47,050 nucleotides of DNA, from positions 1 through 47,050 of IMG/VR virus record IMGVR_UViG_3300045051_000179. One strand, written 5' to 3'. Under the pieces are notes generated by a model that did no database searches, was not told the DNA's origin, and was given only the letters and a program-made list of their open reading frames with translations. The stretch is from a virus. Below, in pieces: positions 1-7,587 of the stretch (position 1 is the first letter of the stretch; every line of letters begins with the position of its first letter). Made by a program: the position numbers and the translations under genes.

Positions 1-22
1 TCGTGCCAGAGAATCCAGACTG

Positions 23-334
23 TCATGCTTCCTCTACCCATCCTCTCACAACATTGTAGCCTCGACTAAGAGCCTGCATCATTCGATGCCCTCCCACACT
101 GTTACTAGTATGGACAATGAATAGGCCCACGTCAGCAGGCTTGCCATCGAAGGCATCATTCTCTAGCCGTACGACCAGTGGCATGATGGTGCTCTTGCCA
201 CTCAGGTCATGGTCGAGATATACCTCATCCCACGCCTGCGCATAGAGGAGTCTAGAACCCTCCTTCAATGTCCGGGCGTAGACGGCTTCCATTCCGGTAA
301 AGGTTCTTTGGTCGTCTATTACGAGGCGACTCAT
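23..334 (-). CDS. cyclic-phosphate-processing receiver-like protein (cREC)
   Basis: 103 aa from the ATG at 334; a GTG at 349 is an alternative. The N-terminal RLVIDDQR strand with paired acidic residues, the central VYLDHDLSG and the later IVHTSN segment match the small receiver-fold (cREC) proteins common in phages, proposed to act on cyclic phosphates or nucleotides. Family assignment is from motif recognition. Odd point: the preceding 97 bases encode a protein-like stretch in another frame (252-431), so the true N terminus may be longer or the gene may be frameshifted. Confidence 0.62.
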   Translation of the reverse strand: MSRLVIDDQRTFTGMEAVYARTLKEGSRLLYAQAWDEVYLDHDLSGKSTIMPLVVRLENDAFDGKPADVGLFIVHTSNSVGGHRMMQALSRGYNVVRGWVEEA

Positions 335-431
335 CTTCTTGGTGCTCACGGAACTTAATGTCCCTTCTCTTGGCTAATCGATTGACTTCCCTAAGAGTAT
401 GACGGTCGATGTCAAGAATGTCAACGTTCAT
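252..431 (-). CDS. possible small ORF overlapping the cREC gene
   Basis: 59 aa from an ATG overlapping the stop of the upstream gene. The first 30 residues (MNVDILDIDRHTLREVNRL...) look helical and protein-like; the rest overlaps the cREC gene in another frame and looks like a shadow. It is either the displaced N-terminal helix of the cREC gene (frameshift) or a separate short gene. Confidence 0.3.
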   Translation of the reverse strand: MNVDILDIDRHTLREVNRLAKRRDIKFREHQEDESPRNRRPKNLYRNGSRLRPDIEGGF

Positions 432-642
432 CTTGTCCTCTGCGATTATTCAGCGCATCACGGAGCGCAGTAAGTGCTTCCAGCGGAGTCTCACCGGGCA
501 TATACCAAACAGTATAGCCCTTCTCATGGATGATATCCGCGAACCAATTTCCCCCTAGGGTGACACAGACCCTTCGTCCCTTGGCCTCCGGAAGCAACTG
601 GACCTCTCGAAAAACCCTACGAAGTTCCTCGTCGCTATTCAT
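421..642 (-). CDS. hypothetical protein
   Basis: 73 aa from ATG 642 (GTG 654 also possible). Alternating charged helix, then a RRVCVTLGGNWF strand and a second helix near the C terminus; no family recognised. It overlaps the 252-431 ORF at its 3' end and follows the next upstream gene by a few bases, so it is part of the leftward operon. Confidence 0.6.
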   Translation of the reverse strand: MNSDEELRRVFREVQLLPEAKGRRVCVTLGGNWFADIIHEKGYTVWYMPGETPLEALTALRDALNNRRGQDER

Positions 643-647
643 TTCTC

Positions 648-983
648 TCACCACTTCTGAGGATTGAGTTGGTACTTGCTTGGCTTTGCTCTGGCGCTTT
701 CAAGGATTTCGATCATCCTTGCTGGCGTCGTCTTATCCGGGTCGGGCTCATTGCGCCATAGCCAGATAGCCAGTTGCATCCTAGGGTCATAGAAGGCATC
801 CATGCCATCACCAAAGACCTCGAAACGGACACCAGTGCTGTTCCCAAAATCGTAGAACCTGATTACGAATTCACTTGTGCTCTTGTCGTCCTCGATAACG
901 ATGTTCAGTTCTTCCTTAGAGCCCCAATCACCATGAAGATTGGGCCACGCAACAGACCTCTGTGTATAGGTGAACTTGCTCAT
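648..983 (-). CDS. hypothetical protein, immunity-protein-like fold possible
   Basis: 111 aa; ATG 983 overlaps the upstream stop as TGATG and has an AAGGA ribosome-binding site. Rich in Trp, Phe and Tyr with alternating strands (FVIRFYDFG, VRFEVFGDGMDAF) and a helical C terminus. No signal peptide or membrane segment. Function unknown. Confidence 0.65.
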   Translation of the reverse strand: MSKFTYTQRSVAWPNLHGDWGSKEELNIVIEDDKSTSEFVIRFYDFGNSTGVRFEVFGDGMDAFYDPRMQLAIWLWRNEPDPDKTTPARMIEILESARAKPSKYQLNPQKW

Positions 984-1312
984 CAAATCCTTCCAGTCAA
1001 TTTCTTGCCGATCCAGACTAACATTTCCTTGAAGCCATCATTGACATTGCGTCCGGGTCGGAGCCATAGGCCCTTTCCGGTACCACCGAAGAAGTCCTTC
1101 TCTTTTCCGATTGGCTCTCGGTATTCATACTTCCAGCGCTTGAACAATGGCCTAGTCACCATGCCAACGAGGAAGGCAAGGGGCCAGAGTAGTATCCAGA
1201 TTATGTTCGATGGGCTTCTCTTAATGATCCACCATTCACTACTAAGTAGCATACCTAGAACGATCAGGTAGACGATGGCAAATGACGCCACGACCAATGG
1301 TAAGAGGTTCAC
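983..1312 (-). CDS. small membrane protein
   Basis: 109 aa from a GTG overlapping the upstream stop (GTGA). Residues about 4-24 and 36-53 are hydrophobic and should span the membrane; a basic and aromatic tail of about 50 residues follows and probably faces the cytoplasm. No family recognised. Confidence 0.65.
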   Translation of the reverse strand: MNLLPLVVASFAIVYLIVLGMLLSSEWWIIKRSPSNIIWILLWPLAFLVGMVTRPLFKRWKYEYREPIGKEKDFFGGTGKGLWLRPGRNVNDGFKEMLVWIGKKLTGRI

Positions 1313-1521
1313 TGCATCTGCTCCAATAGGTTACGAGAAATATCTCGCATCTTCGTGACTCGTTTGATTTGCTCATCATGACCCTGCCCTGCCGGTCGAT
1401 CCCAATAGGCAGAGCCAAGGACATTGAGACGCTTCCACTCGGCAATGGCGTCGGCCTCAGCCAAAACCAAGATACGATATAGGGCATCTTCGAATTCATC
1501 TGGAACTGTAAGGGTCTTCAT
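1309..1521 (-). CDS. hypothetical protein
   Basis: 70 aa; the ATG at 1521 is preferred over 1545 because AGGA lies six bases before it. Acidic N terminus, predicted helices throughout, no cysteines. Overlaps its downstream neighbour by four bases. Confidence 0.6.
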   Translation of the reverse strand: MKTLTVPDEFEDALYRILVLAEADAIAEWKRLNVLGSAYWDRPAGQGHDEQIKRVTKMRDISRNLLEQMQ

Positions 1522-1522
1522 T

Positions 1523-1750
1523 TTATCCTGCCCTGAAACTCGCATGCACTACACCCTGTTCTCCTGCGACAGTCAATTGCTCTACAGTAGCCTCGGACCA
1601 CACCCTCCTATGCCAAGGGGTAGGGCTACGACCCGCGACCGCCTCCGCAGTAGCGATTGCCCTAGCCTCGTCAATAGACTTCGCACGAATGACGAATGAG
1701 TCGTACTCATCGTATTCCCACACAGTGGCAGAGACAATCCAAAGTTTCAT
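1523..1750 (-). CDS. hypothetical protein
   Basis: 75 aa. An N-terminal strand (MKLWIVSATVWEYDEYDSFVIRA), then a helix SIDEARAIATAEA: the strand-helix pattern seen in many small phage proteins that carry an 'A..SidEA...A' helix. No catalytic motif visible. Function unknown. Confidence 0.65.
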   Translation of the reverse strand: MKLWIVSATVWEYDEYDSFVIRAKSIDEARAIATAEAVAGRSPTPWHRRVWSEATVEQLTVAGEQGVVHASFRAG

Positions 1751-1751
1751 A

Positions 1752-2141
1752 TTACCTCACATCAACGTCGGGAACAATGACCGAAGGCTTGAACACGACG
1801 CGGTAGTGGTCCTTGCTGACATTAGCAGAATCCAACTGCTCCACAAAGTATGTCACGTTGTCGGAGAGACCAAGGAAGTTCTTCTTGTATTCGCCCCTAC
1901 CAACCTCACAGGTGACAGACAACGTACCAGCGGCGTCGTTGTTTCCAAGGGAGCAATAGCCCTCGATGGTGAGCATGTACTCACCAGTAATGCCGTTGTA
2001 GAAGACGATCCTACGCAGGACTTCGAACTGGTCGGCAGCCTTTGATACGTTCTCTGATACGACATCGGCATCATTCTTACAACCGGCGACAGAAAACACA
2101 ATGAACAGACCCATCACAAGGGTCAGCAACTTCTTCTTCAT
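1752..2141 (-). CDS. beta-sandwich lipoprotein
   Basis: 129 aa. Signal peptide MKKKLLTLVMGLFIVFS followed by lipobox VAGC (cleavage before Cys21), so it should be exported and lipid-anchored. The mature part has the FEVLRRIVFYNG, IEGYCSL and VTCEVGRGEYKK segments typical of a lipoprotein family recurrent in actinobacteriophages and named beta-sandwich lipoprotein in annotations. Its role is not established; superinfection interference is a guess from its surface location. Confidence 0.75.
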   Translation of the reverse strand: MKKKLLTLVMGLFIVFSVAGCKNDADVVSENVSKAADQFEVLRRIVFYNGITGEYMLTIEGYCSLGNNDAAGTLSVTCEVGRGEYKKNFLGLSDNVTYFVEQLDSANVSKDHYRVVFKPSVIVPDVDVR

Positions 2142-2521
2142 GTAGGAAAATCTCCTTCCGTCCAGTCGTACTTTGATTTCTTCGGTTGCACAGGCCCACA
2201 GCAGCCATCACAACCATGAACTCCCCAACCAGCCTCTTGGTTCGCCCAATTGAGATAGGCCACACTGTCAGGATTAGGATGCCCGACTCCGTGCTTGCAG
2301 ATATCCTCGATCAGTGCCGATGATCGGAGCACCTGAGGACTGCCTGTCAACTTGTGCAATGATGGCTTATGGATAACACAGTTCTTCGGTGCGCCCTGAG
2401 CACGAGATGCCTTGCACTGCACCTTGGTATGAAGACGCCCACCGCTAGCAACATATTCCGGCAATGAGATAGACATCTCACCGAGAATAGAAGCATAGAG
2501 ATATGGGTCAATGTGGGTCAT
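2138..2521 (-). CDS. Cys/His-rich hypothetical protein
   Basis: 127 aa from ATG 2521 behind GAGGAAA (spacing 7); upstream in-frame starts would overlap the next gene. Metal-binding candidates: VQCKAS, KNCVIH, DICKHGVGHPNPDS and HGCDGCCG near the C terminus, a pattern seen in conserved phage proteins of unknown function. Probably binds zinc. Confidence 0.68.
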   Translation of the reverse strand: MTHIDPYLYASILGEMSISLPEYVASGGRLHTKVQCKASRAQGAPKNCVIHKPSLHKLTGSPQVLRSSALIEDICKHGVGHPNPDSVAYLNWANQEAGWGVHGCDGCCGPVQPKKSKYDWTEGDFPT

Positions 2522-2534
2522 ATAGATTTCCTCA

Positions 2535-2852
2535 TCAGAAACAGTAGTCACAGGTACAATGAGCGTGGCCTTCCATCTTGCCTGTCTCTGGATTATACCA
2601 TCGAGACCATGACTGGCAATGATAGGTGTAACCATACGCCTTGTCTTCGGTCAAATCGTATCGACCAGTGTAGTGTCCGGGCATCATCTCTCCGGGCTTA
2701 TGTCGCTGACACGAGGTACAAGCGGCAACGTCAGCATCGACAGCAGCCTTCATCTTCTCGACCTCGGCCCTGTTGTAGGTCTGCTTAGTCGAGCGACCAT
2801 ACTTGTAGCCAAGGGAATGCCAGACAGGTACAGCCGGGATATGAAGGCCCAT
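2535..2852 (-). CDS. zinc-binding hypothetical protein
   Basis: 105 aa. A coiled helix (RAEVEKMKAAVDADVAAC) is followed by ACTSCQRH and a C-terminal HAHCTCDYC, giving likely zinc sites. It overlaps the next downstream gene by one base. Function unknown. Confidence 0.65.
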   Translation of the reverse strand: MGLHIPAVPVWHSLGYKYGRSTKQTYNRAEVEKMKAAVDADVAACTSCQRHKPGEMMPGHYTGRYDLTEDKAYGYTYHCQSWSRWYNPETGKMEGHAHCTCDYCF

Positions 2853-3055
2853 CAGTTGACCCTCTTAAGCGTAATCTCGTACAGGCCAGCGCCAATGGAC
2901 TTGCCTACCAACGACCATTTATATCCCTGAGCCATGATCCGGCCCTGAGAATGAAGCATGATGGCTCGATAGTTCTTCGTCTCGGTGACGAGTCGCCAGT
3001 AATATGGATTGAACGCGGCCCTGTCCAGTTCTCGGTCTATCTGCTCTGTGGTCAT
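2852..3055 (-). CDS. hypothetical protein
   Basis: 67 aa; ATG 3055 chosen because GGAGGG precedes it and it overlaps the upstream stop by four bases. Ends with a strand (AGLYEITLKRVN). No family recognised. Confidence 0.62.
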   Translation of the reverse strand: MTTEQIDRELDRAAFNPYYWRLVTETKNYRAIMLHSQGRIMAQGYKWSLVGKSIGAGLYEITLKRVN

Positions 3056-3357
3056 GACACCCTCCCTACTCGAATTGGTCCCGACCATCCGCACGATGGG
3101 CAGAACTGGCCATCGGCGTAGGCGAATGAGCAGTTGGGGCAAGGCTCGATGATGGGTCGAGTCGTCTCACCATGAATGGCCTTGACCGTCTTCTCGACGA
3201 TGAGGACAGGCTCGGTCACGACTCGCTTCTTCCGGGCGACCGGAGAGGGTTCGACCTTGACGGTCCTGACTGCCTTAATCTTCGCTCCATGCGCGGCATG
3301 GGCAGTCCCATCCTTGTTCACATGTCCCTTGCGGGGCTTACCTTTTGGCCACGGCAC
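3052..3357 (-). CDS. basic protein with C-terminal zinc ribbon
   Basis: 101 aa from a GTG with AGGA upstream. Residues 1-60 are strongly basic and probably unstructured (KGKPRKGHVNKDG); residues about 73-90 carry CPNC...CPSC, a zinc ribbon. Nucleic-acid binding is likely by inference. It is the first protein gene after the structured RNA region and may share its promoter. Confidence 0.65.
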   Translation of the reverse strand: MPWPKGKPRKGHVNKDGTAHAAHGAKIKAVRTVKVEPSPVARKKRVVTEPVLIVEKTVKAIHGETTRPIIEPCPNCSFAYADGQFCPSCGWSGPIRVGRVS

Positions 3358-3414
3358 TGGTCAGTTCCTTTCTGAACTGTAATGCTTTTGGTTTACCTGC
3401 CTACACCAACGTAT

Positions 3415-3721
3415 TGCGACTCTAGCCGGGAGTCCAACCCGGAACGTTGCCTTCTATGGCCCCTCGGCCACTCCCTTACGGGCTCCACCCTACTCGTGAG
3501 CGCCTCCATGGGCTGGTAAGCCTAGGCTAGATCGCGAGCCACCATATTCTCTATGATGCACCTTGGCAGGATTTGTATGTCGCGAGAGGCCCGGTTCCCA
3601 ATTGTCCATAGCGCCGGGATTACTTGGACCTCTCGCTTATGATTGACACGGATGACCGGCTCATGGTGGGCTTGTACCACCCTCTAACGGTTCACGTCGC
3701 GTTCGTCAGCGATCCGTGTCT
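3415..3721 (-). ncRNA. promoter-driven structured non-coding RNA region
   Basis: About 300 bases without a plausible gene, transcribed from the promoter at 3756-3728. It contains strong stems: GACACGGAT pairing with ATCCGTGTC around a cloverleaf-like unit with a 5-bp/7-nt arm (GGTGG..CCACC); GCGAGAGG pairing with CCTCTCGC; TGGCC..GGCCA; and CCGGG-TTGGACT-CCCGG, which resembles a T-arm. The acceptor-like ends and arms suggest tRNA-like RNAs, but no canonical anticodon loop or CCA end can be read, so I do not call tRNAs. Confidence 0.6.
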
Positions 3722-3727
3722 GCATCA

Positions 3728-3756
3728 ATCTTAACGGTTCATCCCCTGTCTGTCAA
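3728..3756 (-). promoter_or_regulatory. sigma-70-type promoter
   Basis: Leftward TTGACA (3756-3751), 17-base spacer, TAAGAT (3733-3728). Start of transcription expected near 3721, at the edge of the structured RNA region. Confidence 0.7.
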
Positions 3757-3810
3757 GTCAATCGAGGCCATCGATACGAGTGATGATTGTTAAGGTTTGA
3801 TTAAGGTTTC

Positions 3811-4017
3811 TCAACTATTGTTATGCCCTTGCTCATAGCCATACACATAATCAGCATTGTTTGCCCACTGCTGATTGAAGTTTCGACCGTCATCAGCGCC
3901 ATCCAGATACCCTATATCTTCCAAATGAAAACGGTTGATGTGTTTACCAAGACGACGGACTAACTTCTTCTCCATCCAGCAATAGGGACATTCTTTCTTC
4001 GGGCGATGGTCGGTCAT
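3811..4017 (-). CDS. C2H2-type zinc finger-like protein
   Basis: 68 aa from ATG 4017 (TGATG overlap with the upstream stop). CPYCWMEKKLVRRLGKHINRFH gives a Cys-Cys-His-His pattern of a single zinc finger; the C-terminal half is polar. Possible DNA- or RNA-binding protein. It lies upstream of the RNA promoter and has no visible promoter of its own. Confidence 0.65.
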   Translation of the reverse strand: MTDHRPKKECPYCWMEKKLVRRLGKHINRFHLEDIGYLDGADDGRNFNQQWANNADYVYGYEQGHNNS

Positions 4018-4217
4018 CGCAGTTCCCAATCCTCGATCATATTTCGAGTAACGTGCGGGGGAAAGGTGGCTAATACGGCGTTGTCCGTGAGCCTACTCCA
4101 CTTATCGAACTCAATATCTTCGTCGGCCAATAGGCCAGCCAATTCCTGATAGTCATCTTCTGAGATGTCGAAGATCAACTCGACTCGGAGTTGGCGAGGT
4201 AGCGTTGTTCTAGTCAT
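4014..4217 (-). CDS. hypothetical protein
   Basis: 67 aa with a strand-helix-strand pattern (RVELIFDISEDDYQELAGLL) and an acidic middle. Four-base overlaps on both sides. No family recognised. Confidence 0.62.
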   Translation of the reverse strand: MTRTTLPRQLRVELIFDISEDDYQELAGLLADEDIEFDKWSRLTDNAVLATFPPHVTRNMIEDWELR

Positions 4218-4462
4218 ATTTTCACCCTCCCACTACCGATCATTGCGATCCGCCATGGACAGGTTGGAACATGGTAGGCAATGTCGTTCCTGTTGCCCCA
4301 CACGCAGACACAACCGGGCTTACCGAGTGTCTCTCCCTCGGGCCGCTTGCCACCGGTCATCACATCGTATTCAACGGCTGCCTGCGTGGCGATATTGGCA
4401 TCGACCCATCCGCCTGCCCTGCGAATAGCATCGAACAGAACAGTCCCATCAATCTTGGTCAT
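4214..4462 (-). CDS. hypothetical protein
   Basis: 82 aa. N-terminal helix FDAIRRAGGWVDA; two cysteines in PGCVCVWG and one in PTCPW could bind a metal. Overlaps both neighbours by four bases. Confidence 0.6.
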   Translation of the reverse strand: MTKIDGTVLFDAIRRAGGWVDANIATQAAVEYDVMTGGKRPEGETLGKPGCVCVWGNRNDIAYHVPTCPWRIAMIGSGRVKI

Positions 4463-4752
4463 GACCAGATGCCTCCATATCGAAAGGGTTCGTCCTTCTG
4501 GCGAGCAGGGCAGTGTTGAATATGAAGCGCATCAGCAGTGTAGGATGCCCGACATACGCAGCCTGTTATCGGATGCCTTGGCCTGTCTCGCGGAGGAACG
4601 TATGACCATGTTGGTCCGGGCACAAAGCGCTGGACAGCCTCGCCCAATTTCCCGAATGAAAGGTGCCTGAATGGACGGGCCTGCCGATCCCAAGACCGCG
4701 ACCGAATAGCAGCAGCCCCATTACGGGCGACTGTACTAGGTGAGAGTGTCAC
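4459..4752 (-). CDS. hypothetical basic protein
   Basis: 97 aa from a GTG overlapping the upstream stop. Arg- and Pro-rich (DRQARPFRH, PPRDRPRHP) with scattered CVCR and HCPARQ cysteines near the C terminus. Composition is less protein-like than its neighbours, but the overlap pattern supports it. Confidence 0.5.
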   Translation of the reverse strand: MTLSPSTVARNGAAAIRSRSWDRQARPFRHLSFGKLGEAVQRFVPGPTWSYVPPRDRPRHPITGCVCRASYTADALHIQHCPARQKDEPFRYGGIWS

Positions 4753-4961
4753 GGAATGTTCCTCACATAATCCTCTGCATCCAACTTGGTAATGATGTCA
4801 CGCAGGCCATGCATGTAGTCGAACAGCGGGTTCTCCCCATACACGTTAACAAGACGCTGGTGGATGAAGACAAGAAGCCTGACCTCTCGGCTTACGGTTC
4901 TACCCTCCAAAATACGATCCACCAAATCATTATCAAGGTCATTGAGATTTCTGCCAGTCAT
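4749..4961 (-). CDS. hypothetical protein
   Basis: 70 aa, predicted all-helical (LDNDLVDRILEGRTV, VRLLVFIHQRLVNVY). No cysteines. Overlaps neighbours by four bases. Confidence 0.62.
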   Translation of the reverse strand: MTGRNLNDLDNDLVDRILEGRTVSREVRLLVFIHQRLVNVYGENPLFDYMHGLRDIITKLDAEDYVRNIP

Positions 4962-5173
4962 CGAAGCCTGCTCGGGACCAAGGCCCTGAACGTCGCTGTC
5001 TCTACCGCTGGATACTCCGGCCCACCAAGGAAAGAATAGTGCCAGACAGGAGGCGTCTGGAAGGTCGCCAGAGGGTCTACGATATTGCGTGGACCGTTCC
5101 GACGAAATCCAAGGCGTCTGATACTAACTCGCGCCATCTGCTTGTCTGTTGAATAACTGTAGCGACTAGACAT
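4958..5173 (-). CDS. hypothetical basic protein
   Basis: 71 aa from ATG 5173, with GAGG nine bases upstream; ATG 5179 is an alternative. Arg/Ser-rich N terminus, Pro-rich middle. Function unknown. Confidence 0.5.
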   Translation of the reverse strand: MSSRYSYSTDKQMARVSIRRLGFRRNGPRNIVDPLATFQTPPVWHYSFLGGPEYPAVETATFRALVPSRLR

Positions 5174-5411
5174 CTTCATCAACCTCGCGTACTGCTGACC
5201 TAATGATTTCGATGGGCCTAATGATATTGTTCATCAACTTAAAGCGAGTCGCGGTGAGGTCGTTGACCTCGGCAACGGTTCCCCAGTCAAGAGAGTAAAT
5301 GATACGCTCCTTAAGATAGCCCTTAAGGTCGTGAGCGTTCATCGACAACTCGCTCAGCATCGCAGTAAGGTCAACGTCCTCTCCTGCCCGACGAGCGCTG
5401 TATGTACCCAT
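5166..5411 (-). CDS. hypothetical protein, TAG stop
   Basis: 81 aa, mostly helical and acidic at the C terminus (REVDEDV). It ends in TAG and overlaps the following start, which supports TAG being a true stop here. Confidence 0.6.
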   Translation of the reverse strand: MGTYSARRAGEDVDLTAMLSELSMNAHDLKGYLKERIIYSLDWGTVAEVNDLTATRFKLMNNIIRPIEIIRSAVREVDEDV

Positions 5412-5750
5412 TTACTTGCCCTCCTCTCTGGCTGCTTTCTCTGTCTTTAGGATGGTGATGAATGCCTTGCCACTGAAATCAAATCCACAGGGCAGGTGTT
5501 GCATGAAGCAATCACCTGTTGGGCTACCGCACTTAGTGCATCGATAGCCGCGCTGAAACTCGGGCTCGCCATCGAGCAAGGTATCTGGCGCAAACGTATG
5601 AGTAGGATGTGTTCCACGGACATGGAACAAGCCGCGTCCGAGTCGATCAGACTTCCGGATAGACTCATGGGCCATCCACTCGGCATCGAACCAATCGTCT
5701 GTTCGATGCACTACGTAGCCATGATAGTCAACGACATTAAAGGTCGTCAC
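5412..5750 (-). CDS. zinc-ribbon hypothetical protein
   Basis: 112 aa from GTG 5750, preceded by GGGAGG and overlapping the upstream stop as GTGA; upstream in-frame ATGs would run far into the next gene. Trp/His-rich N-terminal half, CTKCGSPTGDC near residue 75 as a metal knuckle, basic C terminus. Confidence 0.62.
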   Translation of the reverse strand: MTTFNVVDYHGYVVHRTDDWFDAEWMAHESIRKSDRLGRGLFHVRGTHPTHTFAPDTLLDGEPEFQRGYRCTKCGSPTGDCFMQHLPCGFDFSGKAFITILKTEKAAREEGK

Positions 5751-5929
5751 TTCGATCCCTCCCAATGCCGACGACACACAAACTCTGTTGACCCATCTGG
5801 TCCCTTGTTGCCAAGCATCCAAGCGTTCTTGCAGTAACGCTTCACTCTAGGCAACCAGCGCTGACAACGATCCTCATCAGCGTATCGACAGTCATCTGAG
5901 TAGTGGAGTGTTCCTTCGGGAACGGCCAT
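5747..5929 (-). CDS. Cys-rich small protein
   Basis: 60 aa with Cys in DDCRYADEDRCQRW, RYCKNAW and VCRRHW: four cysteines plus His, a probable zinc-binding fold. Function unknown. Confidence 0.62.
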   Translation of the reverse strand: MAVPEGTLHYSDDCRYADEDRCQRWLPRVKRYCKNAWMLGNKGPDGSTEFVCRRHWEGSK

Positions 5930-5932
5930 GAT

Positions 5933-6349
5933 TCACCCCCACATCGAAAAGAGATACCAACCGGGAGTCTTGACCTCCAAGCCAAGTGCCTTCTGCGCTT
6001 CGAGAAGGCTCTCATCCCAATATCGAGTCCGACTTAGGAGAGTTGGAACTTTCTGAGGATAGCCACGATTGGCTCGTGTCACTGATCCCCTAGCGGCAAG
6101 GAAGTACATCGGGTAATCATAGGAGCAGTGATATTCAATCTCTACTCCTGTCTTCTCCTCGGCTGCTTGCTTGCGGTCGAAGTAGGTCTCATCACCATCG
6201 GTCCATTCATCAGTGAAGCCAGCCAGTTTTTCGAGCAATCTGCTCTCTAGGGCCTCGCCAATATCGTCTACATCTTCGAGCCAGTCGAGGTCAATGTCAT
6301 CGCCTAGGTCAACACCATAGGCGAGGATGGCATCTGTTGAGACTCCCAT
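5933..6349 (-). CDS. conserved phage hypothetical protein
   Basis: 138 aa from ATG 6349. The N terminus MGVSTDAILAYGVDLG is a recurrent opening in a family of phage proteins of unknown function; acidic middle (DDIDLDWLEDVDDIGEA), aromatic C terminus (TPGWYLFSMWG). No catalytic motif identified. Confidence 0.7.
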   Translation of the reverse strand: MGVSTDAILAYGVDLGDDIDLDWLEDVDDIGEALESRLLEKLAGFTDEWTDGDETYFDRKQAAEEKTGVEIEYHCSYDYPMYFLAARGSVTRANRGYPQKVPTLLSRTRYWDESLLEAQKALGLEVKTPGWYLFSMWG

Positions 6350-6350
6350 T

Positions 6351-6638
6351 TTATCGACTCCTCTCCGGGTCGTTGGCTTCGCAGTAAACAAGCAGGCCAA
6401 TCGCAGCGGCCCTTAGGCTCTCGATAGTGAAATCTTCCTTCGCGACAACACCGGGCCGGAACTGCATCAGGAGATGCTTGCCTGTCTCATGGTTTGGCTG
6501 AACACTACCGAGTTCTCCAAGCCCAAAGTTTTCTGAATATGTCCAAGGTCGATCAACACCACTAGGATAGAACTCATCAAACAGGTCCCTTGCAGCCTGC
6601 CTGATAGCATCGTACTCAGGGTCAACTCCAACAGTCAT
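6351..6638 (-). CDS. hypothetical protein
   Basis: 95 aa, acidic and helical ends with an aromatic middle (DRPWTYSENFGLG). Overlaps the upstream gene by four bases. Confidence 0.6.
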   Translation of the reverse strand: MTVGVDPEYDAIRQAARDLFDEFYPSGVDRPWTYSENFGLGELGSVQPNHETGKHLLMQFRPGVVAKEDFTIESLRAAAIGLLVYCEANDPERSR

Positions 6639-6919
6639 ACTTCAATCCCCTTAGTGCCTGCCTCTAGGATATACTGGTCCTCGGTCGTCCGAGTACCATC
6701 AGCAGAGACATATTCAATGAGGACGCTGGCCCGAAGGGTCTGTGACATCGAACGCTCTACTACTATTGCGACAGACCGATTTGGCTTGATGTCGAGTGCT
6801 TCGTAAAGAGCGTTCCGAAAGGCATTGGATGCCTGTATGAAGTTCGACACTAAGTCTACTGCATTGTGTGACGCAACAGACGATCCTTCACGCTTGAAGT
6901 AGTGGATGCTCTTATTCAC
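6635..6919 (-). CDS. hypothetical protein
   Basis: 94 aa. Helical N-terminal half (AVDLVSNFIQASNAFRNALYEAL), strand-rich C-terminal half. No family recognised. Confidence 0.6.
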   Translation of the reverse strand: MNKSIHYFKREGSSVASHNAVDLVSNFIQASNAFRNALYEALDIKPNRSVAIVVERSMSQTLRASVLIEYVSADGTRTTEDQYILEAGTKGIEV

Positions 6920-6922
6920 TTC

Positions 6923-7318
6923 TCAGAACAGCCGATCCTTGATGGCCTTTGCAATGTGCTTGCAGTAGCCAGCAGCGTCAAGACCAGATGCGAAGATAAA
7001 GGACTTGCAGGTGCACTTGTAGGTGAACTGCGGGTATCCGAACTTATTCTCGGTTCGAGTCACGTCATAGAACTTGAACCAATCAGAGTCACTTCGGACC
7101 TTGACAGTCTTTACTGTCGTCGGGGAGTACGGAGGCGGAAGAAGAACGCTATTGATTGCTCTGATGTCTGTCTCAACAGCAGCAAGGTCGGCCTTCTTCT
7201 GGACAACTGCTGCCTCGGCGGTCGCAAGTTCTCCCTTGATGACATCACGCTTCTTGACGAGCGTCGGCAGGATAGATGAAAGAGTGTCCTTCGAAAGGTT
7301 TGATAGGGTAATGCTCAC
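6923..7318 (-). CDS. coiled-coil protein with SWIM zinc finger
   Basis: 131 aa. Residues about 10-55 form a coiled coil (SSILPTLVKKRDVIKGEL and following). Residues about 85-125 carry CTCK...YCKHI, the CxC-n-CxH pattern of SWIM zinc fingers, which bind DNA or proteins. The fold call rests on the Cys/His pattern; the role in the phage is unknown. Confidence 0.7.
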   Translation of the reverse strand: MSITLSNLSKDTLSSILPTLVKKRDVIKGELATAEAAVVQKKADLAAVETDIRAINSVLLPPPYSPTTVKTVKVRSDSDWFKFYDVTRTENKFGYPQFTYKCTCKSFIFASGLDAAGYCKHIAKAIKDRLF

Positions 7319-7587
7319 TTGTTCTCCTTGTTCTGCCTGCGATCCGGCAGGCCAAATGCTAGTCTCCCACCACGGGTGTCGAGGTCAATGTAATCCTCGC
7401 CCTTGACAACTTCTCCACCGAAGATGTCAAACAGGTGCGTGCCATAAGGAAGGGTGTCGAATTTCTCAGGAGTGAGAAGTTCAATAATCCTGCCATCTTT
7501 GAGCAGCCACGGGACAATGAGTTCATCACCGTCTTGGTAGGCGCTCGACACCTTAAGGCCGTTCACTACGATATCTGCTGAACTCAC
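7315..7587 (-). CDS. hypothetical protein
   Basis: 90 aa, strand-rich with acidic patches (FGGEVVKGEDYIDLD) and a polar basic tail. Overlaps both neighbours by four bases and is co-transcribed with the 404-aa gene. Confidence 0.62.
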   Translation of the reverse strand: MSSADIVVNGLKVSSAYQDGDELIVPWLLKDGRIIELLTPEKFDTLPYGTHLFDIFGGEVVKGEDYIDLDTRGGRLAFGLPDRRQNKENK

